A DNA stretch of 64,000 bases from Nymphalis io (Eukaryota; Arthropoda; Insecta; Lepidoptera; Nymphalidae): the NCBI RefSeq assembly GCF_905147045.1, contig NC_065896.1:5233001-5297000 (forward strand). Direction: 5' to 3'. Of this stretch, positions 23,921-35,580 are shown piece by piece. The translations under genes were made by a program, and so were the position numbers. Within the stretch, counting starts at the first letter, position 1; each line of letters starts with the position of its first letter. The notes under the pieces are model-generated. The model worked only from the letters and a program-made list of their open reading frames with translations, was not told the origin of the DNA and did not search any database.

Positions 23921-24090
23921 CTGGTGGTAGGGTTTTGTGCAACCTCGTCTGAGTAGGTACTACATACTCATCAGATATTCTACCGCAAAACAGCAGTACT
24001 TGATATTGTTGTATTCCGGTTTGAAGGGTGAGTGAGCCAGTGTAACAGGTACAAGGGACATAAAATCTTAGTTCCCAAGGTTGGTGGCAG
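23921..24090 (+). repeat. SINE family C, 3'-truncated, in copy 2
   Basis: The duplicate of 13511-13680. Confidence 0.8.
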
Positions 24091-24934
24091 TTAAAAGTAT
24101 TTATTTATCTTCTGACGGTGCACTGTATGGCTACGTAGGAATCGAAATTATAAAACATTTTACTACATATATGACATATACATTATCGTTATATATTATC
24201 GCAATATCGGCATGTGAAAAAGCCTTATACTTTTAAGAATTAAAAAAAAGTAAAACATAAAATAAAATGTAAATTTAGAGGTGCCACTCAATTAAAGTTT
24301 TCTTAGTTACCAAATACTTTTTCTTTACATCTTGACTCTTACATCTGTTTTTTCTCATTCCGATTATGTAATGCTATTACTGGAAATTTATTTAAGCGAA
24401 ATTATTTATGAAATATTGATAATGATATCGGCTGATCGAATCGTAGAAACGAAATTAATAACATAATATATTATTCTTATTATATCAAAATATCGTAAAA
24501 TAAATCAACTTTTAGCTCTACAAACATTAGCTTCTATTGTCTTCTAATGTCAATGTTGATTGTTTAAGAAACACACCTATTGATAAAAAAAATTCAACAT
24601 TAATATTATTATAAATTCAAGAGGCTATTGTCAGTTGCATATTGTTGTTCTAAATCAAGATACAAATTCATCTCGGTTATTGGGCATTGCAATATGCAGG
24701 CTTTCCAACTGTTCTCGAGATACTGACCTCGTATGAATCCGATGGAATCTGTTTCCAAGCGCCCAATCGAAGACCGTTCATATACGTACTGACGTCGAGC
24801 GATGTGGAATTCTGCCAATCGCAGATTGACTATTAAATATTTGTTACATAAAGTAGTATCAAGTTTGTTCAACTATATAACTACCGAAAAAGGTCTTTGG
24901 TTAGCTGTTTATTCATTTTTTTTATGTGTGTACA

Positions 24935-25300
24935 TAATAATAATAATGTTCTCCAAACTGATTTCGGCCACGGCGGCCAATCTCAAGAGAGATTAGTCAA
25001 CTACGCAGGAGATATTATAGTGGATAAGTGTATGCGCAAACAAAGGTGCACTCTCTATTCCCTAACTCTCATAATCCGATGGGACGGCAATCCGACACGA
25101 CCAGAAAGAGTTCAGGCGCAGGACTAATAGTTTTACGTGCTTTCCGAGGCACGGAATTTCCAGACTCCGGGTTGATACTGAGAATGTTCTGATAGAAAAA
25201 CCCAATAACTTTTTAATGGCCCGACCTGGGAATTGAACCCAGGACCTCCGGTTGTGCGGCCTTACAACAAGCCACTAGACCAACGAGGCAGTCAAAGGCA
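24935..25300 (-). mobile_element. SINE family B in copy 2
   Basis: The duplicate of 14525-14890, with the same 9-bp flanking repeats, showing the SINE was inserted before the segmental duplication. Confidence 0.85.
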
Positions 25301-26989
25301 GTGTGTACACAACTATACTTTAAAATAAATAAACATAAATCATATAAATGTCGAAGCGATGACGATAAAATTTCATATTTGAAAGTTCCACTAAAGGTAA
25401 AAGTAAATGGTCCAGGATAGAATACATCGACCTTAAGAGAAGACCACAGTGCGTGCTTTACTTTTGTCTATGATTATTTATCTCAGATTCAACGGTGTAT
25501 TTTTGTTCATTTAGTATGTTCTTGTTTGACAAAGGAGTCGTTCATTACTCGTATCATATAATATAATAGCATATTTATGCTTTTTTTTATTAAATCGTGA
25601 GTACTTAATACCTGAATCTCCCTTCTCACATGCGAGCGAGGCTGTAACTGGAAATTAGTTTAAAATATTTAAAATTTTAGTCTGCCAGATATAGTTTGTC
25701 AATTATGAACGCATAATTATGAACCCCAATAGTAACTACAATTAAACTCATCTGTATAATGTTTTGTACTTCGAAATATTATCTGATTGTACACGTTAAA
25801 TAAAAACTTAACAATGTCCAATACCGAGCTGAGTTATGAATTAACGCAAAAAGCAAAAACAGTCAACAAAATGGGCTCATAAACGAAAAAGTTATACCCA
25901 ATCATACATAATAACAGACAAATTGAGAACCGCCTTTGAAGCCGGTTCAAAATAGTTTGTTACTTCATGTCTATTTTCTTTGAGTCCAATATTTGTAAGA
26001 GCCTTCAGTTGAGTTGCCTGTATAAAAAAGCGTACGTACCAATAATCAATTTTGTTCAATCTAACCTTTATTCGCAATATTTATAGAAAATCTCAGAAAC
26101 AAATGTGCTTAGAAGCGCAAAATCCTGGTATCTGAGACGAGAATTTTCTCGGACGTATTTTGTCGAACGGCCATTCTTTTTAAACCCAACCAAATGGAAA
26201 TGCAATGAAGGTACTTCTATTTTATAGAGTTCTTTATAACGTTGAAAGAATAAAAATATCGTTTAAAGACGCTCTCGTGTAATGTTGACTATTTGATTTG
26301 ATTTGTAAAATTTTTAAGGTTATTAATTTTAGGTTAAAATCATTTTGCATCTTCTGTTATTCATAAAATATAAATAAAAAGAAGGTTCTATTAAAATATT
26401 AAATAACTTAATAACATTTCGACACTTGCCGATTATTATTTATTTATTTACAGTATTTTTTTGTTACTTGTAAACTAAATGAATGATTTTAAAATGATTT
26501 TATTTTGTATCTAATCATCAATATAAAAACATAAAATTAAACATAATTCGTATAAGCAATTTCAAGATCTTTTGAAACGCCCTTTTACGTTATCACTTCA
26601 ACCAAACGTTCCGATTCGGAAGGAACAAAGATCGACTCGATCTACGACGAAGAATCTGTAACTTTATAAACACTGCAAAAAAAAACAGATTAAAATTTCA
26701 AGTATTTGTATATTTTTTTATCTTACTTCTCTAAATATATGGATCACTTCTTAAAGCTGAAATAAAAACTATTTCCAACAAACCATTTGTTGAAATAAAA
26801 TGGAACATAAGTTTATGTTAAAATGCATTCGCTAAGAAAGGATTTTTGGAAATTTGAACTCTTTAAGGGGTGGAAATTGAGAGGGATGGGATTATACAAA
26901 GACATCCTTACGAAGACAGGACGACTTAATAATTATAGAAGGGAGCTGGAACTAAGTTTTTACAATTAGCTTTGTTATCATCTCATCAT

Positions 26990-27280
26990 AACAGCTTGTA
27001 AATGTCCCACTGCTGGGCTAAAGGCCTCCTCTCCTTTTTTGAGGTTGGGAGCTTATTTCACCACGCTTCTCCGGTGCGGGTTGATGGAATACACTTGTGG
27101 CAGAATTTCAGTGAAATTAGACCTATGCAGGTTTTCTCACGATGTTTTCCTTCACCGTAAAGCACGAAATGAATTATAATCACAAATTAAGCACACGAAA
27201 ATTCAGTGGTGCTTACCCGGGTTGGAAGTCACGATCATCGGTTAAGATTCACGCGTTCTTACCACTGGGCCATCTCGGCT
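26990..27280 (-). repeat. SINE family A in copy 2
   Basis: The duplicate of 16580-16870. Confidence 0.85.
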
Positions 27281-28509
27281 TTCATTCATTTTATCATCGT
27301 CTCTTATTTTTAAATAAGCCCTAAAAGTATTAAGTTTAATCATGTTAAATATTTATTATTGAAATTAGAAAATAATTCTAAGCAAATGGTTCTCATTATA
27401 TTTGAAAATCAAATACGCCGTAAGGTTATTTGAACAATACGTCGCCATAAACCCTTAGGTAGCACAGTAGAACTCGTTCGAAGTATGCAAACATATTCAC
27501 TTGAATACAAATTCATATTTCACATTCAGTAACTCTATTCGAAAATTTAATTAATTATATTGTTACTTGTAGTGGCTAGCTCATAGGGTGGCAGTTCCCA
27601 AATTATACCGCTTACATATACAATTCAATTAATGTATAAGTTAAGAAATTTTAAAAATTTAACATTTTAATTTTATTTTTGTTTGTACTTACAGAGTATT
27701 TTTTTAAATGATCTATTGAATCATAATTAGATCATAATGCTATCGACTAGTTCATGTTATATTATTTTTAATGTCAAAATTCAGTTATATATTCTGTTAA
27801 CACACACTGTTATTTAAGTTAAGGAATTGTTTTTCGTCAATTAGTGTAACAACTTTTATTTTATTGTTAAATTAGCCTGTAATTGGTACATATTTTATAA
27901 CACTATGTTTATATACGTATTAAGAAAATATATTTATTTGAATATAACGTTGGCTTCCTAATAAATAAATTAATACGTAAATAAATAAGTACCGGTATTT
28001 ATAGTATTATAAATACCGGCACGAAGGTTTGAATCTTGGTTAGGTATTTATTAATAAATCTTATAGTAGTTTGCATAAATTGTAGCACCTTTATTATACT
28101 CTTCATAAGTTCCAGCAAGCATTTTACAATATTTCATAGCTATAAATATTTTGTATCTTTATTATTATAACGAAAACTTTTAATAAAAACTCTCCATCGA
28201 GATAAATATATGTAAAAAATGTGTTCAATGAGCACAGACCCTCACACTCAACCTGCGTATTGTAAGATATTAAAAATCAAGCCGAAACCATCCTTTTGAC
28301 CCTTTTTATTAGCAACATTCACTTGTTCCACGTTATTAAGCTTTGATTGAAAAGGGTAGCGATATCAAATTGCCCTTATTTTTCACGTAATATATGTTAA
28401 ATGGTATAACTTTCTTTTCGAGATTTTTTGATTTAAGAGATTGTTATCAAAAGGCAAATTACTATAAGATTATTAATACTACTATACTATATATAGGCGT
28501 ATACTATAC

Positions 28510-28518
28510 ATATATAGT

Positions 28519-28568
<50 letters not shown>
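28510..28568. repeat. TA microsatellite, expanded in copy 2
   Basis: The duplicate of the TA run at 18097-18127 but clearly longer. It accounts for most of the shift in offset between the copies in this part. Confidence 0.9.
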
Positions 28569-28570
<2 letters not shown>

Positions 28571-30274
28571 CTATTTTTTTCCTTTTTTAGTAGAGCTTTT
28601 AAAGTTATATACATTTGTTATATTTAAAAAAAATCAATAAAACATACAGGCATTTAAATTTACATGCATTTGCTGAACTTACTAACAAGAATGCTAATTA
28701 AATATCTCTGATCCAAAAATAAAAAATAATAGATATGACAGCTAACAATATTACAAACATTATGTTTAATCAACACTGACCATTTATTAATAAAGTTCCT
28801 TTCATACTGTATCAGAAATGAATACGATGCAAAAGCCAATAGTACTTCATCAATTCTGAAAGGTCCTATCCTAACAACATTTGAAATACAATAAATATAC
28901 CAACGTAATAATGAAATAAGTAATTATTATTCCTTAATAAGAACACTCAACGTAATTGCCAACTTTAAATTATAAATTAATTTCGAAACAAAATTCTTGC
29001 GAGAAATTTCTCGGATAGCTTCTTTTATGTTCAGATCTTTTTATTCTTGGCAAAGTTTAAGCATATATTTATTTATTGAAAGTAGAATTAAGCAAAAACT
29101 ATATTTCTATTACATCTAGTAAAAATAAATTCCAAATTCAGCAATCAAATATACATAGAAGTAATGAAGTAACCGTAAATATCCCAATGCCGGACAAATA
29201 CCTGTTTTGGGGTGGCTCCTTTGTATAAATGTGATAATATTATACATATGTGATATATTACATACATGCAGAGTTCTTGACAATATTCCCCTTCACTGAC
29301 GACTACATGAAAAAAATTAAAAGCATGAAAAAACCCATCAGATATCCTACCGCCAAACAGCAATACTTAGTATTGTTGCGTTCCACATTACCACACTAAA
29401 AAAACAATGCTTGTCTATATTTAAGCCTGCGACTTACAGTTAAGATCTGCGTATATTGTGTCCGTTCTTTTAAATACACGTATTACATATTAAAAGTAAT
29501 ATAAATAAACGATATTAGTTTAATATACCAAAATATATATTATTCCATCTACCTCTTCTTTTTAATGAATGGCATTTCCTTACAATTACTTATCATCTAT
29601 TTAAATAAATTTATGTTAGTACTGCAGTAATTATTATAGCTCTTGGTCCAAGCGGCCGTTGAACGATAAGGCTTAATAATTAAACCCTTTTGAAATTTAA
29701 CACGAAGAATCAAACATCAAATATTGGTTTTAAACATTAATACCCGATATTGTTCAATGTGTGTGTTCGGAAGCTATAAATTATTACTCGTGAACGCTTT
29801 ATGGTTAAGCTCTCAGGAATTGGACGGTAATGTTTCGAATGTGGGAGGTTTCGGTCTATTTTACATAACTGTACTACCCTGGCTCACATCCCCTCTGTAC
29901 TTTCAAATCAGAGAAGTCGTAATCTACAGCCCTCTAGAGGTAGCGATAAATTGGACATACAGGCACTAAATCTTTTGCACCGGATGTCACTTTTTGTTCC
30001 TGTTTCTAGTACTGCTTGTTCGTTCTAGATAATCCCCAGATGACGTGAAGGTAAATATATTATGGCAACTCTTTCAGTTTAATCCGTGTATGGTTTGCAC
30101 AATAAAAAATAGCATAAAATATACGATTAAATTAGAGAAAATTGAATAAAAGAGGATTGCGCTTTTTTTAACAACAAATGACTCGATCGATTTTACTCAA
30201 AATCTAATAAGCTTCATCTATAAATTCATCTAGATATCATTTTTTGTCCTCGAGATAATCGTTACAAAAAAAAA

Positions 30275-33220
30275 TACAAACCTACATAAGGTGCGTTCGG
30301 ATTATTTTTTTATCACACCTGCATACACACACACACAAAAATTATCTTAAAAACATTAGCAAAGGACTCTAGTGACAAAGGAGAAATGACAAAATTCGGG
30401 ATTCACGATTACATAGACTTCCCACTAGGAAGTTATACGCAACATGGTTAAAACAATCTTAATAATTGCCATAAGCAATATGTAATAATAAACAAGGAAA
30501 CTAAAACGAGACGTCACTCGTATTTAAAAAAAAAAACGTTTCGCAGTAACACTAAAATAAACAACAATTGGAATCGTACATTCCCGAAATAACGGTAGAA
30601 CAGGATTCTGAATGTAACTAGCCGGATAACGAGATCAGTTTCGCTACAGTTTTAATTTACAGAATGTCTAAAGCCTTTTTCCGCTGTGAATTTTCCGCCG
30701 CCCCATTTATCAAGTGAATGTCGCTGTCCCGCCGACTCTAGCCGACCAATTACTGATGTCACACCCCATTGCGCTACCACTGGTAATTACAACCTCCCAC
30801 ATAGATGCCATCGTGTGCTATAAACCCTAAATCTTGTATAGTGGTCTACTTTATAGCGAAGTTTTTGTGATTCATGTTTCTTTAACAGTATGATTTTATC
30901 TCTCTAACAGACACGATAAGTTTGGGTTTAATTTCACTTTATTACTTAACATCCTTATTGGTTTAATTAATATTATGTTCCAAAAACTCAATAATTGTAC
31001 GAAACATTAGTATAATTGCAAGTTTAGTAACTGTTTAATCATTTTCATATATTTTTATCCATTTAACTTAATTGCTTCATTATTATTATAAACTCAAAAT
31101 TATTTTGTAGTAACAATTCGTGCTAAGTACACATATTTTAATATATAATGATGCCTTATTTGTGTAGTTCTACTCATAATAGGTTTACACACAGCAATTT
31201 GATTTTTAACACAGGCTATGAATTTTATACCTATGTATATGTATGTTTCATATGTTCCAGTAAAATTCCAATCCAATCAAATTAGCATACAAAAGTAATT
31301 ACTTAGTATATATAGTATTATCCAGTACAAATAAAACAGGGGGATATATAAGTGACGACACAAAAATGTGTATTCAAAAGCAGACTGTATACGACAGGCG
31401 CCTGCCGTCGTGAGATATCGGTGACCGCTCCGATACGCGTCGAACCTTTTTTTATTGGCAACATTTCACTCGTTCTGCGTTGTTGAGCGTTTGACTGAAA
31501 CGGTTCGCATTGTCAAATTGCTCTTATATTTTACAAAGTTATTTAGCAAACTCGTAGTGTTTTATATGAATAAATGTTTTTGCAAGAAAATAAACAACGA
31601 ATAACTGATTTTAAAAATGTTTTTCATTATAAAAACTATCGAACTGACAAATTGAATTCATAAAAAAATTAATATTTGTTTCAGCAACACCGTTTCGCTT
31701 ATACCCATTCGCTATATAATCAAATAAACCTATTAAAAAAATCAATCGAATGTTTAATCAGCTTATATAAATTTTTTGAAAATTTAACTACAATTACGCT
31801 AAACGTACTGTTTTGTCGTAATACAAATTCAAATAATTCTTTATTTAAGTGGGCTTATAAAGATATATACAAATCGGCATTATAATTAAAATGTAATAAA
31901 CATTCATTACTTTTAACTCCACTTGAAAGCCAATTAAAAATCCTAAGCCGTTACGAAAATAAGTATGACCTCCAGCTTTCGGCCTATTTAGTTTCCGCCC
32001 GTGGCTTCGCCTACGTGTGATGTGGACAGATGCTAGGTACCCTTGTGTATATAAACTGCCAAACTAAATACTGTTATTTAAATATATTTTTTTCAGAAAT
32101 CCAATAACCTTCTATTATTCCGTCCCGGAATTTGACACCAGAGCCTTGGGACCTACAACTTTATAATCTAACCACTAAACCAAGAAGTTAATGTAAGATT
32201 AGGCTCTCACAGTATATGTATTGACATTCAATTGTTTCGTACGTGTTTATACATGCATATAAAACATAATGCAACAACTGTTTTTCTTTTATTAATTATT
32301 TCTCAGCGAGATTCTATTGTTTACCTTATTTAGAATTCAATCAGAATATAAATTAAATTTTCGAAATGAAATAAGACAGAAATGAATTTCTTTTGTTACA
32401 TTCGCGCAACATCTCTAATCGAACGAAATTAGACTGTCTTTTAAATAATTTACAAAAAAATTGTTTTCATAATCGAGTCATTTAATTCAGTTAATAAGAA
32501 AATGCTTAAAAATTGTATTATTCTAAAAAACATCTCTCTATCTCTTACAGCTTAATCTGTTCCAATTTCCTTTTTACTAATTTGATTCCGCGGGCTAATT
32601 GTAGAACGTGCAATTACATTAATATAATTTATTCTGACAGTAGAGGCTCCAAAAAATATATCGTATTAATTTTCTTTTCTTTTTTGGGACTGATAATGAA
32701 TTCTATTGTCCCAGAAAACCAAGACATATTATTATTATTATTATTATTATATTATTAACATTTTTAAATAATTTGATTTACTAAAATAGTATCATGCCTG
32801 TTCTTTTTGGCTAAATTTACATTCCGAACGTATAGCTCTTAATAAAATCTTGTAAAATGACGAATCAAAAGTACATATATACGAACAAAGCATATTTTTG
32901 ATATTCATGTACGGAAAACAATAATCAATATTACTTATATTAGCAATTTAATGTTGGTATGAAAAAACGCTCAAAAAAAATCTTTAAAAAAATCTTAAAA
33001 CAAGTATCACTTTTAAGGATAATTTTCTTATCATCAATCTTTACCACAAATATATATATATATATATATATTATAATAATTTATCTTAATAATATTATGT
33101 GAGTTTGATTGTGCGAATAATAAAAGTGAGGTGACTTAAGATTATTTAAATGTAAGATTTTACTGATTTTCAATAAATATTTTGAGATTTTTTAAAATTA
33201 TGGTCATATTTTTAACTAAA
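30275..33220. other. Non-coding DNA right of the duplication
   Basis: No exon is recognised. It contains the dispersed repeat at about 30617-30700 (related to 13318), repeat Y at 31380-31540, a GC-rich TE-like end near 31990-32015 ('ccgcccgtggcttcgcctac') and a decayed tRNA-like SINE head at about 32120-32195 ('taaccactaaaccaagaagt'). There is also an (att)n run at 32727-32757 and an (AT)n run at 33050-33070. Confidence 0.45.
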
Positions 33221-33223
33221 TGT

Positions 33224-33530
33224 TTTTTTTTTTTTATAGAATAGGAAGGTGGACGAGCATATGGGCCACCTGATGGTAAGTGGTCACCAAACGCCCTTAG
33301 ACATTGGCATTGTAAGAAATGTCAACCATCGCTTATGGCCAATGCGCCACCAACCTTGGGAACTAAGATTTTATGTCCCTTGTGCCTGTAATTACACTGG
33401 CTCACTCACCCTTCAAACAGGAACACAACAATATCAAGTATTGCTGTTTTGCGGTAGAATATCTGATGAGTGGGTGGTACCTAGCCCACCCACCAGACGA
33501 GCTTGCACAAAGCCCTACCACCAGCCTGTG
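33224..33530 (-). mobile_element. SINE family C, full length
   Basis: The top strand begins with a T-run (the poly(A) tail in sense) then 'atagaataggaaggtggacg'. It continues through 'gggccacctgatggtaagtg', 'ccttgggaactaagatttta', 'gcggtagaatatctgatgag' and ends at the head 'cttgcacaaagccctaccac'. A small duplication ('cccacccacc') sits near the head. It is open in one frame for 115 codons but that frame has no coding character. Confidence 0.85.
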
Positions 33531-34100
33531 GTTGGTAATCGAGTAAAAAAAAGTGCCACCGTAAAAAACAAAACTCGGGAAAATGGATTCACTTGATCGT
33601 TGACGGGTAGTATCTGGTACCTATGTGAAGCAGTAACCGACTAGTTACGTGCGAAAGAGAATAAATTGTTAAAAGTTATTGTAAAGGAATATTTTACTGG
33701 AATGTCTTTTCACTTCAAAAGTGGGATAAAAAACCACATAATACAATATTTTATTAATTTAATACCGATCTATCACAGGTTTGGTTAATCATTTACTTTT
33801 CATTTCATTTATTTTAAATTACTTTGTTTTTTAATGTTGCATTACTCCTACCCTCATGACAAAATTTAAACGCACTTTACTTTTATTTTTATTATTCGTA
33901 CTGGTTTTTTTCTAAAGAATTAAGTGAAAAAATTAGTACGACGTCGAAGAGTTTGTAAGTTACGTTTTAGAGGAATTAGTACAGCATTACACTATTACAT
34001 TACATTATTAAACGGTGTGGTTTACCTTCTAGAAACAAATAAAACATCTTAATATATATGTAGGCTTATAAGTTTCTTATTGCTGTTTGTGACTTTTAGA
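33531..34100. other. AT-rich non-coding DNA
   Basis: Nothing recognised. Confidence 0.4.
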
Positions 34101-34218
34101 AAATGGAAAGTCTGTGCGATGGGCGCATAGTTGCTTCTCGACGTGAAGAGGGCTTTCCAAGCTAGATAGCTGATCACGCAGCCATCACAGCTGGCACAGG
34201 CGCCAGCGTAGCCGACGC

Positions 34219-34623
34219 ATGTGCGTACGCGAAGAGGAACTGGAACGAGAGCGTGAATGGCTTCAGCGCCTGGAGCGGGTGCTCCAAGCCGAGCTTGATG
34301 TGGCGCAACAAAGCAAGCGCCGCGGACGCTGTCTCGATAGCGAACGACGCGATAGCCACTTGGACAGCGAGCAACGGGATCACCGCTGCGACAGCGAGCA
34401 ACGCGGACGCCGCCTCGATAGCAAGCGACGCGGTCACACCCGCGACAGCGAGCAACGCAGTCACTGCCAGCGCTGGGACAGTGAGCAACAGGGTCGCTAC
34501 AGGGACGGCGAGAGGCCAGACAGACATCAAAAACGCCACGTCAGCCATGGGCGTCGTTCAAGGTATTGGAGTCCTACATTTTCTTTAAAGGACATCTTCT
34601 TTATATTATATTATATAAGATAA
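34219..34623 (+). CDS. Uncharacterised charged ORF with a nine-residue tandem repeat
   Basis: GC-rich, sharply different from its AT-rich flanks. The frame encodes 134 residues. Residues 5-30 are a Glu/Arg/Leu-rich likely coiled coil ('REEELEREREWLQRLERV'). Residues 40-104 are seven tandem units of about nine residues with consensus D-S-E-Q-R-x-x-x-x (units begin at 40, 49, 58, 67, 76, 87 and 96), from a 27-bp DNA repeat. An Arg/Ser-rich end follows. The other forward frame from 34253 is also open because of the repeat. Upstream, the ATG at 34103 opens a different frame that stops at TAG (34163-34165). A possible donor 'ttcaag|gtattg' lies at about 34560-34570. It could be a retrotransposon Gag relic or one exon of an unknown gene; no domain is recognised. 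Confidence 0.3.
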   Translation: MCVREEELEREREWLQRLERVLQAELDVAQQSKRRGRCLDSERRDSHLDSEQRDHRCDSEQRGRRLDSKRRGHTRDSEQRSHCQRWDSEQQGRYRDGERPDRHQKRHVSHGRRSRYWSPTFSLKDIFFILYYIR

Positions 34624-34824
34624 TTCAGTCATTTAATACCATGTCATCATCAAACTCTTAAGAACAGAGTGCATATTCTAATAACAACAAACAACTTGAT
34701 TACAAAATATTTTGCCGTGTTCGATGCGGTGAAGAATCATCGCATAGATCTGTGGCTCAGAAAAGTTAACTAATATGCCTCTGTCTACGGCTGGGACGAG
34801 AAAACAACCATCCATTTTTCTATG

Positions 34825-34965
34825 CAGTTCCCAAGGTTGGGCGCGCATTGGCAGTGTAAGTGATGACGGGAAGGGATATTTAAAATTTCTATTTCAACTA
34901 TTATAATGCCAACGTATATGGACGGTGATGACCACTTAACATCAGGTGGCTCACTTGCTATCTAA
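34825..34965 (+). repeat. SINE family C, 3' part
   Basis: 'cagttcccaaggttgggcgc', 'cattggcagtgtaagtgatg' and 'gaccacttaacatcaggtgg' match family C. An A-rich end follows. The 5' half is missing. Confidence 0.7.
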
Positions 34966-35308
34966 TACATTAAATTAAAAGAAATAACAAAGAAAAAAAA
35001 TACACAACAGAGAATTTATAATACTGTTTGTTTCTTTTTTCAAAATACATTATTATATGTCGATATGACAAACAAATTATACATTATAATTATAATATTT
35101 ATGTAATAATTAATAATACATAATCCTTGAACTGTTTATCTCATCAATAAGTTACTTGCGATAAATCAAAGGTGTTATTGGTTGACTTTGTGGTTTTGCC
35201 CTTATCAAACATATTCCAATGATGTTAATATAAGCCGACAAGATATAAGATGAAGAAATGGCTGTGAAAATTGTAAAATATAATGGACGATGTTATATAA
35301 TACTAGCG

Positions 35309-35580
35309 GACCCGGCATACATCGTCTGGCTCATCACTGCTGGGCTAAGGCCTCCTCTCCTTTTTGAGGAGAAGGCTTGGAGCTTATTCCACCTGCTCCA
35401 ATGCGGGTTGGTGAAATACCCATGTGGCAGAATTTCAGTGAAATTAGATACACGCAGGTTTCCTCACGATGTTTTCCATGGCCGTCAAGCGCGAGATGAA
35501 TTGTAAACGTCCTGCCATACAGACATTTTTTCATTTGGTGACCGTACCGACAGCAGCGTCACCTACCGGGTCCAATTGTG
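35309..35580 (-). repeat. Unclassified repeat interrupted by a headless SINE family A
   Basis: Family A body sequence at 35333-35508 ('cactgctgggctaaggcctc' to 'gcgcgagatgaattgtaaac' on the top strand) lacks the tRNA-like head expected at its high-coordinate end. On both sides are fragments that look like one element ('ctagcggacccggcatac' on the left, 'cacctaccgggtccaattgt' on the right). This suggests insertion of a 5'-truncated SINE into an older repeat. Confidence 0.5.

Larger units (their letters stand above)
19847..30274 (+). repeat. 10.4-kb tandem duplication, copy 2
   Basis: Head-to-tail second copy of 9441-19846. The last shared bases are 'gttac' plus an A-run, at 19842 in copy 1 and 30274 in copy 2; single-copy DNA resumes with 'tacaaacctacataagg'. 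The junction between copies has only a short A-rich stretch, so no long homology is seen at the breakpoint. Inserted repeats are at the same relative places in both copies, so those SINEs predate the duplication. Confidence 0.97.

Noticed and set aside
33249..33596. 115-codon plus-strand open frame
   Set aside because: It is entirely family C SINE sequence; similar elements at 42450 and 46659 do not keep the frame.
34174..34548. 124-codon Ala/Val/Leu-rich minus-strand frame that looks like a membrane protein
   Set aside because: It is the antisense shadow of the 27-bp repeat; the hydrophobic composition follows from reading the GC-rich charged repeat backwards.
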